Positions 23,600-34,196 of a stretch of 64,000 nucleotides of DNA are shown piece by piece. Each line of letters opens with the position of its first letter. The stretch's first letter is position 1. The notes beneath the pieces were generated by a model. The model was not told the DNA's origin. It did not search any database and saw only the letters and a list, made by a program, of their open reading frames with translations. Made by a program: the position numbers and the translations under genes. The DNA comes from Tretioscincus oriximinensis. Taxonomy: Eukaryota; Chordata; Lepidosauria; Squamata; Gymnophthalmidae. The stretch is taken from positions 321,887-385,886 of the forward strand of contig JAJVDF010000662.1 of the NCBI GenBank assembly GCA_022410635.1. The letters are read 5' to 3'.

Positions 23600-24636
23600 C
23601 TTCTCTGGTGAGGACAATGAACTTTGATGATTTGATGACTTTGCCATCCAGAGTCCAGGTTATCACAGCAGGAGAATCTGAAGAAACCTGACAGTGCAAT
23701 GCCAAGTTTTCCCCTTCTACTACATGGGTATCCTTTAGCGTTTCTGTAAATGATGGTACTGTTCCTTTGGGCTCTGGTTTTCTATCTTCTACTTTCTCTT
23801 CGATTATCTCTCCATCTACAACTGAAAGACAATCACCTTTGCAATTAATGTCATTCTTATCCTCTTTTGCTCTCACTGTGGCATTTGGCAATTCAGAGCT
23901 GGTGTTGGCTTCTGGTTTAGAACCAGTGTTCTGAATTTTAGACTTGGAACTAGCATCTTTAATTTCTGAATTAGTGCTAGGATCTGGTATTTTAGAACTG
24001 ATGCTCCTGTTGTCCAGTTTATTGGACCCTGGTGGATTCTTAGAGTTGGTGCTGGCATCTTGTACTCTGGATGCACTGCTGGGTTTCTGCACTTCTAAAT
24101 TAGCATTTGCATTCTGGATTTGGGCATCAGGGCCACCATTCTCTGTTGGTGCTTTCTTCTTTGCACCCAGCACAGATCTAAAATCTGGGGTAGCTGGCTT
24201 AGGGGTAGGTACCTTCTCTGGCAAGGAAGGTTTGGCGGTGCCCTTCTTAGCCAGTACTCCACGGAAGTCCACTTGTTGGGGGGAGTGGACTTTTCTTTCT
24301 TCTTCAGACAAGGTCTTTGGCTTGACCTGTCGTTGCAAGTTAGCACGGAAGTCCATTTGCTCAGCTGGGATTTCCTTCAGCTCCTCCTCAGAAAAACTTT
24401 TGGTGCTGACTTTCTTTGCCAAAATATCACGAAAATCTATTTGCTCAACCTCCTGTTGCCTGAGTTTTTCCTCTGTGCTCTCCCGAGTTTCTACTTTTCT
24501 TTTTAGTACCCCTCGAACGTCCTCTTGCTCTTCCTCAGCTTGCTGGGTCTCACCAGGGCTCTTTCTGAAGCCAGCAAAGCTTCCAAAAGTCAGTGCATCA
24601 TGATCATCAGCATTTCCTCGCTCTGTCTGCCTCCCA
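23600..24636 (-). CDS. MYLK: MYLK large exon: DFRXXL actin-binding module, repeat region, start of Ig7
   Basis: This 1037-base exon (phase 2 in, phase 1 out) encodes 345 complete codons. In order it contains an acidic leader (TQQAEEEQEDVRGVLKRK, with a degenerate DVRGVL copy), four actin-binding DFRXXL motifs (DFRDIL, DFRANL, DFRGVL, DFRSVL), a Ser/Asn/Lys-rich repeat region, and the first strands of Ig7 (LALHCQVSSDSPAVITWTLD). The DFRXXL motifs tether the kinase to F-actin in stress fibres and myofilaments. Their spacers (KEIPAEQ, SEEERKVHSPQQV) match mammals closely. The later region lacks the mammalian 12-residue KPxxNAKPAETL-type repeats and carries other imperfect units. The segment before the last DFR reads EKVPTPKPATPDF, where I recall EKVPPPKPATPDF in human. 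The donor is GAAG/GTAAAC. Confidence 0.97.
24354..24356 (-). promoter_or_regulatory. MYLK: Predicted start codon of the short (about 130 kDa) MYLK isoform
   Basis: This ATG begins MDFRANLQRQVKPK inside the large exon. In mammals the smooth-muscle short isoform starts at the equivalent Met (human residue 923 from recall). The context GCAAATGG has A at -3 and G at +4, a strong Kozak match. Use here is inferred by homology. An in-frame upstream Met lies in the preceding 81-base exon (VSLMLRES), so the choice of start depends on where the transcript begins. Confidence 0.6.
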
Positions 24637-25003
24637 CTGCAAGCAGAGATGAGTTTGGGGAGGGGAAAGGAAGAGGGAGGAGAGAGAAGAGAACAAACTG
24701 GTTTAAAGTATCTAAGAGCCACCTTAGAGCTAGGACAAAATATGTTTATAGAAGGGGAGGTTGATTAGAAGAAAATGCACCATTAGTTTATTGCATCAGT
24801 GATGACTTCAGGGCCCATATAAGGGCACACAAAAGAAGTATGCTCTGCCTGAGTCTGTTTGCTTCAGCTGTATGATGAAAACAATTTGTTGGTCACTTTA
24901 GGGGATTAGGTTGAACAGCAGCCAACCCAAGTCTAGAAGGGAAGCAAATTAATAGAGCAAAAAATAGAACCCACCCATGTAAGTTCCTGGGAACTGTACT
25001 TAC
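24637..25003 (-). other. Short MYLK intron
   Basis: A 367-base intron between the 81-base exon and the DFRXXL exon, with a GTAAGT donor and a TCTCTGCTTGCAG acceptor. No mobile element is seen. A purine-rich run on the plus strand (24657-24690) provides the polypyrimidine tract. Confidence 0.85.
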
Positions 25004-25084
25004 TTTCTGTATATTTCTCCTTTGGAAACTGGACTTTCTCTCAGCATCAAAGATACATGACAGCTGCATTCTCCAACTGGATTT
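25004..25084 (-). CDS. MYLK: MYLK exon: end of Ig6 and linker
   Basis: The 81-base exon sits between a GTGTTTTCAG acceptor and an AGAAA/GTAAGT donor, phase 2 at both ends. It encodes NPVGECSCHVSLMLRESP and VSKGEIYR. The first part closes Ig6 (human: NRVGECSCQVSLML, from recall); the remainder links to the DFRXXL exon. Because the phases match, the exon could be skipped without breaking the frame, although that would remove the last Ig6 strand. It is the first exon downstream of the perfect CArG box at 25658-25667. A transcript starting there would therefore carry it as 5' untranslated or leader sequence. Confidence 0.93.
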
Positions 25085-25657
25085 CTGAAAACACGAGACC
25101 AAAGGAAAAAATCAGGACCAAAGGAAAAAAACAATTGCTGTGTCTCTTCACTAACTGAATAAACAACATTCAAAAAGCTCATTCACGTTTCTTCTCACAG
25201 GACAGCATCCCAGTCAAGGGCAGCTTGGATAATCCTTGACTAAAATGAAGCAATGTTCCATAGCCCCAAGCCTTCTGCCCCGTCTATATGTAGTTCATAT
25301 ATCCTGAGAAAAGGCATACAGAAGCATTGCTAGCAAATTTTGAGAGCAATGCAGAGGCACCTCTCCAAAATAAGCAGCCTGGAGGAAAACAAATATCAGA
25401 AACTTGAAAACTCCAAGGAGAAGAAAAGCAGTTCTTTGCTTTGTTTAAAATCTGTCCAACCCCTGGTCCCTATGTTTGCTTACACAAGACAAACCCTTTT
25501 ACTTTCCTTAGCAGCAAGTCATGAAAAACACTAGGGTCACCTTTTCCTTTCCTAGATCCCTCTTTCCCTTCCCTCCCCTAAACAGCACAATCAATCCTTG
25601 TGGATTGTTTCAGACTGTGCATGTTTATATTAAAAAAATTAAAAAATAAAACTGTCG

Positions 25658-25667
25658 CCATATATGG
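25658..25667. promoter_or_regulatory. Perfect CArG box (SRF site), candidate internal MYLK promoter
   Basis: CCATATATGG fits CC(A/T)6GG exactly and is palindromic. It lies in the intron between the Ig6 exons, 574 bases upstream of the 81-base exon and about 1.3 kb upstream of the short-isoform ATG. On the coding strand a TAATATAAA element (25624-25632) follows about 25 bases later. CArG/SRF-myocardin control is typical of smooth-muscle genes, and the mouse 130-kDa MLCK is known to use a CArG-dependent internal promoter in this part of the gene. Function here is inferred from position. Confidence 0.5.
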
Positions 25668-26272
25668 AGCTGAGCACTTATTCTTCCTTTTGCAGAGGAA
25701 TACCAGAGATGCCTGTCAGAAATGACTCCCATTAAAGAAGTCATTAAAATACTTTCCCCTCTTCCCACCCCTTAAACTATGTTATGCTTCACAGCAGATA
25801 CATCTTCAAAATGGATCTTTTCCCCATGAGATGCCAAAACATATTTAAAAAATAACCCAGATTTCAAATCTCCGGGATACTGTATAAACATTGCTACCAT
25901 ATCCTAAGGAGGCTTTAATTTTTACTTTTAAATTGTTTGAATATTTGTTAAGGGAGAAGATACTTTTGGGGGGGGGAGCAGGAGGAGACTTTCAGAGGTT
26001 CCTTGCAGAGGTTCCTGACAATAACAATCTATTAGATCTCAGAAAATATCCCCTTTAATTGAAGATATTCATATGGAAATTTAAGATCCTTTCCAAGTAT
26101 TTGTAGTTATTTTTTTTATTCTATTCTTCTTTCAAAATGGCTGAAGCACAAACTTTAGCAGATTAAACCATAGTATCTACATTGGTAAATCTGCAGTTCT
26201 TCAAATGTTGTTATGACAGGTTCCCACTATTCATGACTATAGGTAATGGTGGTTAGAAACAGTGGGAATTTT

Positions 26273-26340
26273 AGCCTTTCTTTCTTTCTTTCTTTCTTTC
26301 TTTTTTTCTTTTTTTCTTTTTTTCTTTCTTTCTTTCTTTT
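26273..26340. repeat. TTTC/TTTTTTTC microsatellite
   Basis: Pure pyrimidine tract of CTTT units with longer T runs, purine-rich on the transcribed MYLK sense strand. The Lys-rich frame on the minus strand is an artefact. Confidence 0.9.
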
Positions 26341-27320
26341 AGAAGACCTTTTACTGAGTTTCCAAAGATTGATGTCACAATCAACATATAGAAAAGAAAA
26401 AAGAGAAGGGAAAAAACCTTGGAAACAATTTAATTCAAAATCAGAATTATTAGTATAGAAAGCTCTGGATGTAGATAATATTTTTGTTTCATATGTCAGA
26501 TAATTGGTGCTGTAGAAAACTTTCACAAATAGCTTTAGTTTAACTGGTCATTTACACCACTAGAGACGAATAGCAGTCAAACTAGACTACATTAGGAAAT
26601 GATTCAATCAAGACAATGTGGTAACACTCACTTCATCAGATCAGGCTTCAAAAGGCCACTCCTGATTGGCTAGATTCATTTATCATTGCTAGTCATTTTT
26701 TTAGACAGAAATACAGAAATTGCCTAGTTCTGGAGAAAGGCTAGTTATCAAACCAGCAACGCCATACATTCCAGACAATGTATAATTTCTCTAACTAGTC
26801 AGTTCTTATTCAAAGTTCTTGTTAATCTCATGTTTGCCTCCAGAGTATTATTATCAGCAATTAAAGTAATACAAAATACCTCAGACTGAATGCCAGACTT
26901 TTAGCATTGAGACCACAAAGCATTCACTATTTATTCTTCATTTGTGCAAAGATTTCTATTGTAACTTTAAATGCAACTTATTCAAAATAGTCATCTATTT
27001 ATTTACACTTATATCATGTCTGTAACTTCAGTTATTATTATAGCTATAATCAGCATTATAGGGAGCCTTATAATAAAAACTAAGTACAAAATTGACATTA
27101 AAACAATATCTGGAAGTGGCAAAGTAAAAACCATGTCTTCAGTAAGGGGAAGGGAACGCCACTTCTTCAACTGAGTTACACTGAGTTAAAAATGACATAT
27201 GATGACAATATGAGGTGAGGCAAGCAATGCCCAAAGATGTAAAAATTGTCAATTTAAGTATGATAGTATTTAAAATTCATATTAACTTCCACAAGCAAAA
27301 CTAGATTTTAGTATTATATA

Positions 27321-27374
27321 CTGCTCAAAACAATTAAGGGAACACTTTAACATTCCCTTAATTGTTTTGAGCAG
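27321..27374. mobile_element. Mariner-like foldback MITE, 54 bases
   Basis: CTGCTCAAAACAATTAAGGG pairs perfectly with its reverse complement ending in TTGAGCAG, with about 14 unpaired bases. TATA flanks both ends, consistent with TA target duplication. Further copies lie at 50395-50457 and 55372-55445. Confidence 0.85.
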
Positions 27375-27839
27375 TATATATAGACAGACAACTTTATTGT
27401 GAAATTCTGGCCCTCCGAAAAAACTAGATATTTATTTTCTAGCCATGAAATACAACCTGGCTCTCCAAATATCTGCTGCTCTTTCATCCAAATTTACAGA
27501 AATTCTATTGGCCTTTTTCAATTTTTGTTGGGTTATAGAGTCATAAACAACTGCATGACCAATCTTCAAGGGCACCTCTAAGCAGCTCTGGATGTGTGCA
27601 GGCAACGACTTAAAAACTGCTATAAAGCTATATTCCGGAATATAGCAATCGTGTGTGTGTGCACACCAAACCTGTATCAGTGCCCTAGTTCCATAATATC
27701 GCTCACTGATCTCAGGGCATTTTTGAAACAGCCACTACAAACTACTGCTGTGTTCTCGCTTGTTTAATGTCACACACCTAATTTTTGCACACGCTTATGC
27801 TCGAGCGAGGACAGGAGCTGGCCGTGAGAGGACAGAGGT

Positions 27840-28073
27840 TCTCTGGAACGATGCCTGAATATTAGGATGGATGTCTGGATGTTGCCTCCGGGATAGAGCA
27901 ACAGGCAGGACTCCTGAAATACCATTTGCAGGGAGTCATGAACAGGAGCTTCTTTTGGTTTACTCTGTTCGGACTGCCCAGGTGCATCTGGTGGGCCTCT
28001 GTGTGAGACAGAATGCTGGACTTGATGGGCTGTGGCCTGATCCAGTATGGCTCTTCTTATGTTCTTATGTTCA
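27840..28073 (+). mobile_element. CR1/L2-clade LINE 3' end
   Basis: GGATGGATGTCTGGATGTTG, GGGCCTCTGTGTGAGACAGA and a TTCTTATGTTCTTATGTTC end match the 3' end of the LINE at 41760-44297. It is one of the better-preserved tails. Confidence 0.85.
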
Positions 28074-29663
28074 CAGTAATAATTTGTTCTGGGAAAAACG
28101 GTGTTTTTTGCAGGATGACTGCTGAAAAACGCTTAACCCGTGTGCTGGACTCGTCCTCATCTTACTCCGATTGAGGTAGAAATATGCTCTGTGCACGCAG
28201 CCTTTCTTGACAGAGAACATAAGTGGTTTACTGCTTGCCTACAAAGGCTGAGGATCAAACTGACAACTGCCTGCTTTGTATTCCCATTAAGGTCCATTCC
28301 ATACCTCTTTGCTCTACTAGCTGTCCTTTAATTGGACTCAGAAACATTGATGTGTGGTTGTGTTTCAGAACTAAAAAGATGATGTGTTTCTGGCTCCAGA
28401 TTCATCCATTTGTTCCCCTTATTCTAGCCATCTCTGTTTCTTAACTAACATTATAATTAGTTCAGAAGCAAATTTCATTATTAACCAATGCTCTACTGAC
28501 TCCTGTGTGATTTCAGACTTTTATTATACAACTTGATTTCTTCCGAATGTGACCAATATAATATGTTTACTACAGCAGGCAGCAGATTATCTGATCAGAT
28601 AGTTAAAGGAAATAAATCAGTTTACAAGAACTAAACTAAATACCTTCTGTTTACAAATCAAAACTGTAAATAAACGTACTAAGTTTTTAAGTAGAAGATG
28701 AAATATCTGTTTTAACAGGTTTATTATCTAATCAAATAATTTTAATTGATCTGTTTATGTAAACTTATGCTTTGTGACATAGACAAAATTACTCAATAGA
28801 TGACAGAGCACGCAATTATCAAAATGTTGCATATAAGAGTTTGTACAAACTGTTTAATGCAATATGTACAACACCATGCTGTTTGAACAAACTGGTTAAC
28901 AAAAAGGAGAGAGCCCAGGTGGTTTGCACAACCAAGCTCAGAATATGCATTATACTTAATCTCTCAGTCCCACTGAAAGTGTGAGCATTAGTTAGTATGT
29001 TAGATATATATAAAATTAAATGACCAGACAAGTTTCATACACAGTATTTGTTCACACAAGTAACTCACATTTGAAAATAAAGGTTATAAGTTATCCCATA
29101 AGATCATTTGTTTAAAAGTATCTGACCCTCCCCCCCNAAAAAAAACCAACAAAAAAACCAACCTAGCCTGGGTTAAACAAAATTTAAAATATTAACCGAA
29201 TAAGGGAATACATCTAAGCCCGGTAAAAAGCATGTAATGATATTATCAGCATGAATTTGTCCAATGAACTTTTTGAAGACCATAGCAGGGAATATGGTTT
29301 TGTATTTGATCAGCCTTGACTGCTGGGATAAAAACAAAAAACAAAAAATCCTGAATCTGCTTTTTTAACCATTCAAAAACATTGAAGCTGACACGGTGCT
29401 GCTCAGATGAAATAACAGAGCTAAATTCAACTCCTATACAAATTTGGAAGAAACACATATAGCTGCAATATATGTTTGAAAAAGCTCTTGTAAACAGTTA
29501 TGTGCATGAACAATCAGTCAATGTTTCTGAAAAAAATAAGAAATGGTGATCATTCAAAAATTTTAATGAGTAGTTTTACTGTGGAGAATTATATATAAGC
29601 ATTTATATAAGAATATGCTGAACTTTCCCCTTCCCATGTTTAAAAAAATTGGGCTTGGTGTAC

Positions 29664-29910
29664 CTGAGTTGTATTTCATACTGCCCAGTGTGATGGGGCT
29701 GTACACTTCGGATAATCAATGTGAAGATATCTTCATTCTGCAGGAACTCATATCCTGCTCCTGGTGTCACTTCCTGCCCATCCTTGAACCAATGGACTGT
29801 GGGAAAAGGATCTCCAGCAATAGCACAGGAAATAAGGACGTTTTGTCCAGATCCTGCTGTCACTGATCTTGGTTTGCTAATGAACCATGGCTGGATGCCA
29901 TCCTGAGGCT
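29664..29910 (-). CDS. MYLK: MYLK exon: most of Ig6
   Basis: The 247-base exon starts after GCATTACAG (phase 1) and ends CTCAG/GTACAC (phase 2). It encodes PQDGIQPWFISKPRSVTAG, QNVLISCAIAGDPFPTVHWF, EFLQNEDIFTLIIRSVQP and HTGQYEIQL: Ig6 from its A strand to its F strand. LISCAIAGDPFPTVHW is essentially the mammalian sequence as I recall it. The F-strand Cys is replaced by Ile (GQYEIQL). Human MYLK also lacks Cys here (GQYEILL), so Ig6 cannot form the canonical disulfide in either. The shift from phase 1 to phase 2 marks the domain boundary next to the actin-binding module. Confidence 0.95.
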
Positions 29911-32900
29911 CTGTAATGCAAGAAAATAAAAAATAAGATTGTTATCAGAAAACATTTCTTGCTGTTGTCAATCATTATTCTACTTGCATACTCTGAAGTT
30001 TTAATCCAGCGCCAACCACTTTCAAACTGAGAGTGAATCCAGAGTGCAGCTGCCTTTTATAGCACAAATTTGTGCACATATTAAAACACTGCTGGCTATC
30101 CACAGGCACAGAAAGATTGCCTGTCCTATGAATTTGCTACATCCCTCATGCCATAAATCCAAACTTAAGATTGAATGATATCTCTTCTGTCATTGGCTCC
30201 TGGCTCCCCTTCTAGTTGCGTGGATGAATTGAAAAGGAAACTCACCATCTCTGCTTTCTTTTTTCCTATGTAAATTCAACAGGAAAAAAGCTGTTGTGGC
30301 TCTATAGTCTCCACTCTTGCCTGCAGCAGAGCAACAAAGAATCTTGAAACAAGGCTAGTCTCAACAGCTCTTGTAGGCAATGTCCATATGGTGCCATCAT
30401 AACGTAAAAGGTGGAGATCACACTACAGATGCTACATTAAATAGCTGGAAAATATGCAACGACAGTCCTTTCTTGCAGTAATGAAATGGGAGACAAGGGT
30501 GTGTGTCACAAGATTGGGTAGCAATGTAGATGACTTGAGCCAACTTTGCCACTAGTGCGTATGTGAATTCACAAACATGCACTAGATGTCATGCTGCATG
30601 TGCGCAAAGTGACAGCACTGCAGACCAGCTGCAGTGTTTTAAACATAGGTAAAACCCACTTTATCAGGGCCTGCTTGCCATGAGGCAAGCTGTTACCCTA
30701 GCCAGTCCACCCCTGCTTTCTAGCAGCACTGCAGCTGGATCTCTGCAGTTACATCTGGCAATTCCCTCCAAAATTACACTATGATACCATGAAAAAAGAA
30801 CATGTGGATAAACATCAGCAAAGTGGTAAGTTAATAATAATCTTTAGGTTAGATAATATGCAAAGGAAATGACTAGTTATTTTAATAAAGTATTCCACAT
30901 GAAAAGTAAAAGGAAGCTTGATTAAAACGTTGAAGTTGAAGACAGAGGAATGTGGTATTTTTTGCCATATTGCCAAAAACAATATCATATTTCATATTGA
31001 TATTACAGAAAAGGGTCTGCTGCAAAAATATTATCTAAACTCTGAAATTGCAGAAGGCATAGAAATATTACAAATTTCACCTATATGAAACCTATGCACA
31101 CTTTTATGCAAGTGCTTTTGTCAAGGATTCAGTGGTATTTATGTAACTAGTTAGTTACACAGTTTTTGGATTGCTATTGTACTTGGTATGATTTTAGCAA
31201 ACAAAACTGGTTCTTATCCAGAGACATTTCTGATCACTCGTAGGTTAATTGTAACTGAAGTTTATTCTTCCTATCAAACATTATATCATAAATTATCTTT
31301 TTCAGATGAGATTTTTCTTGTCTTTAACACTGAAATTCAGCCTGCATCCCTTATCCTGCTAACCAATAGCTTCTCCTTTCTACACAACCCTTTTTTTCCA
31401 AGCAAAGAGGGTTGATCCTGCAAGATCTGGTACTGCCCTCTTTTTTCCTCTTTCTGTCTATGTCCAATTCAGAAATCAGGGTATAATAAAGTATTTTGAA
31501 CTCTCTAACTTGAATCTTGAATTTGATTATTTGGGGGAAATAAGTATTTAGTGACTCCTCAACATTTTTGTTTTCAGTTATTATTGAGTTGGTCCTCTAT
31601 GGTCTAGCATTTCTTTACAATCTTGATAACAAATGTGGTTCAGTATTAAGTTTCTATGTTTTTGGAGTGAAACCATTTTTTTTCAATTCATTGCACTGAT
31701 TTTTTCTCCTTCAAATGATAACTGTCTGATTTGTTCTTTCTTCATATTAAGGAATGTACCCACAAACTAGTTCTGGAATTTGATCTCTCTATGTTGGAGA
31801 TGAAGAAAGAATATTTAAGCAATCAAACTGAAGGGTAATTAATCTGAAATTTCCACAACCTGTTTTTACTTTTTCTTTTGGAAATTAACAATAATAATAT
31901 ACAGGTAATTTAGAAACCAAATGGCAAACTTTCTGAACTATGGAAGTTCAATATCAGTCGAAAGACTAACAAATCTCACAAGACATGAACAATTTCTAGC
32001 AAGGGAGCCTGACAGCACCTTAGAGAAAAAGGTAAACAACATGAGCTTTCGTAGTACCTCCACAGCATCTGAAGAAACAGACTTCTGCAAAAACTCATAC
32101 TTTTTTGGTAGTCTAGACCTTGCTAGAAATTCTAAATCTACCACATTTAAATTTTTTAAATTTGTATCTCAAGGTGCTAGATTTGTGCTTATCTTCTGTG
32201 TTACCAAGAAAAAGCATTCTTACAATTTTAAAACTCTATTAAAAGTCTTCGCATCCCTACCATACAGATGTTTCAAAAGAATATGGATATATATTGCCAA
32301 TGCTTTTTCTGCAATATTTTCAGTTTCCTATTCTAGGTAAATATATTGAAGAATATTTAGTGTTCCCATGCAACCTTTCATTCAGGAAGCAACCAGACTC
32401 AGCATAGCTTAGCTATTATGACCCTTACGGCCAAGGTTTACCACCAGTAGTTAAGCCCCAAAAGCAGTTTTAGCACAATTATAGACTTTAAAATGTTTTT
32501 TTTCTATAGACAAACCAAATTAAGGCATATCAATACCTGAAACAATCCTTAAAAAAAGAAGAAAGTATTGAATTGAAATGCAGTTCAAAAATTGAAAAGT
32601 AGGATTGTCTCATCTGTCACTAAGCCTGTACACAGCACAATCTAAGGCAGGAATATCTATTCATTCATTATTCTGAGGGTACTAGTAATAAATGCCAGGA
32701 AAATGTCTGGCTTCTAAACAGTCTTGCCAAGACACAGAGCTTGAGTTGGAACGAAAAACAGAATGGACTCGTGCCATTTAACAAAATTACTGCAATTCCT
32801 GCATTAAAGGGGTCAGTGTTTGCAAACTCAAGTTAGTTCAACCTTGGCTGGCTTGTATTTCATGATTGTGAAGAGCCACTATTTGTACTTGATAAGGTCA

Positions 32901-33035
32901 TTTTCTAAACAGAATCCAACTTTTTTTTTCATGAGAGTCTTTGTTGTTTTTTATTATTTGGGATATTTTAGACATCATAGGAGGCCTTTAGTATTTTTGA
33001 AATTTTATAAACTCCAATATTATTCAATGTAGGCT

Positions 33036-33450
33036 GACCAGACGACCCCTTTTTTGGGGGGAAACCCTGTTTTGGGGTGTCTACCTCATCCTCCTGGGGG
33101 TGGGGGTCAATTTCCCCATTTTTTGCTGAGGAAAAATAAATAATTTTTTTAAAAAAAAACCTTTAAAAATTTTTTTTACCGCACTACTAGGGGGCTCTGC
33201 CAACTGGGACCATCTCCTGAAGGCACTCTCCCCTCAGTAAAAAATTAAAAATGGCAAATTTCTCACACACTTTGAAAATTTCTCATGCACTTTGAAAATT
33301 CTCATATACTTCAAAAAATTCTCATGCATTTCTTGGGCAGGGATTTCAGAGGGGTATGTTGGTGGGACATTGGCATATTCATGAATATGCAGATTAGCAT
33401 GAATACTAATTTCCTCAGTTTGAGCCTCAGAAAATCTGGTCAGTCTAATT
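33036..33450. mobile_element. Non-autonomous element with TGACCAGA-type ends, copy 2
   Basis: TAGGCTGACCAGACGACCCC at the left and AAAATCTGGTCAGTCTAA at the right form short terminal inverted repeats. The body matches 20053-20450 in the opposite orientation and keeps GCATATTCATGAATATGC. About 415 bases, no coding capacity. Confidence 0.75.
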
Positions 33451-33748
33451 TAATGCCAAATTTACTCATGTATACATGTGATACATGGATATAAAATGAA
33501 GTAATCACATACTAGTTGAATGGTTAAAAACTTTCCTTTATAGAAATCTTCATCAAACTAGTATCCTCCAGAATTTTGAACTATAACATTAGTCACCACT
33601 ATAACATCCATTAAATTATTGTAACTATTTGTCTTTTCATCAGTTATGCCAATAAAAAACGGTTTTGATTTTTTTTAACTTGCATCTGTAACAATAAAAC
33701 TCATTATACAAAGAATTTTACAAGAATTGCTTCTTTAGTTATGGTATG

Positions 33749-34196
33749 CAGAGCCGGATCTTGGACGGGGCTTCAACAGCTAAAGCCCTGGGCAACAGGT
33801 TGATGGCCATTTATTGGGGGCGGCAAATTGCCAGCCGTTTAAATTTAAATTTTTCCCAGTTGTGTCTACTGGGCATGTTCCAGCAGCAGCAGGCATGTAC
33901 TACACATGTCCCAGACTCCTGCCGCCATGCACGATTGTATTGTTGCTCTGCTGCTCTGAATGTGCTGTCACCTGTCTGTCTGCTGCTTTGCCTGTCTGCC
34001 CTGGGCTGCTACCGCAGCCCATGCATAGGCAGCTAAAAGTGGGAAAAAGAGAGCATAGGGAAAATGATGTCACTTCCGGAATCTGTTTCCGGGAATGGTA
34101 CCCAGAGTGACATCACTTCCTGTTCCGCCTGGAAGTGTTCAGGGCCGTAAAAATCTTTGCAGACCAGGGGCATCACATACCCCAAATCCGGCCCTG
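33749..34196. mobile_element. hAT-like non-autonomous element
   Basis: The 448-base element starts CAGAGCCGGATCTTGGACG and ends CCCCAAATCCGGCCCTG, imperfect terminal inverted repeats. ATGGTATG (33741-33748) and ATGGTCTG (34197-34204) flank it as a 7/8-matching 8-base target duplication, typical of hAT. It is GC-richer than its surroundings and has no transposase. Confidence 0.82.

Larger units (their letters stand above)
25085..29663. other. MYLK intron with candidate internal promoter
   Basis: This 4.6-kb intron holds the CArG box at 25658, a TTTC microsatellite (26273-26340), a tiny mariner-like foldback (27321-27374) and a LINE 3' end (27840-28073). The first 1.2 kb next to the exon is free of recognised repeats. 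The rest is AT-rich without coding signal. Confidence 0.6.
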
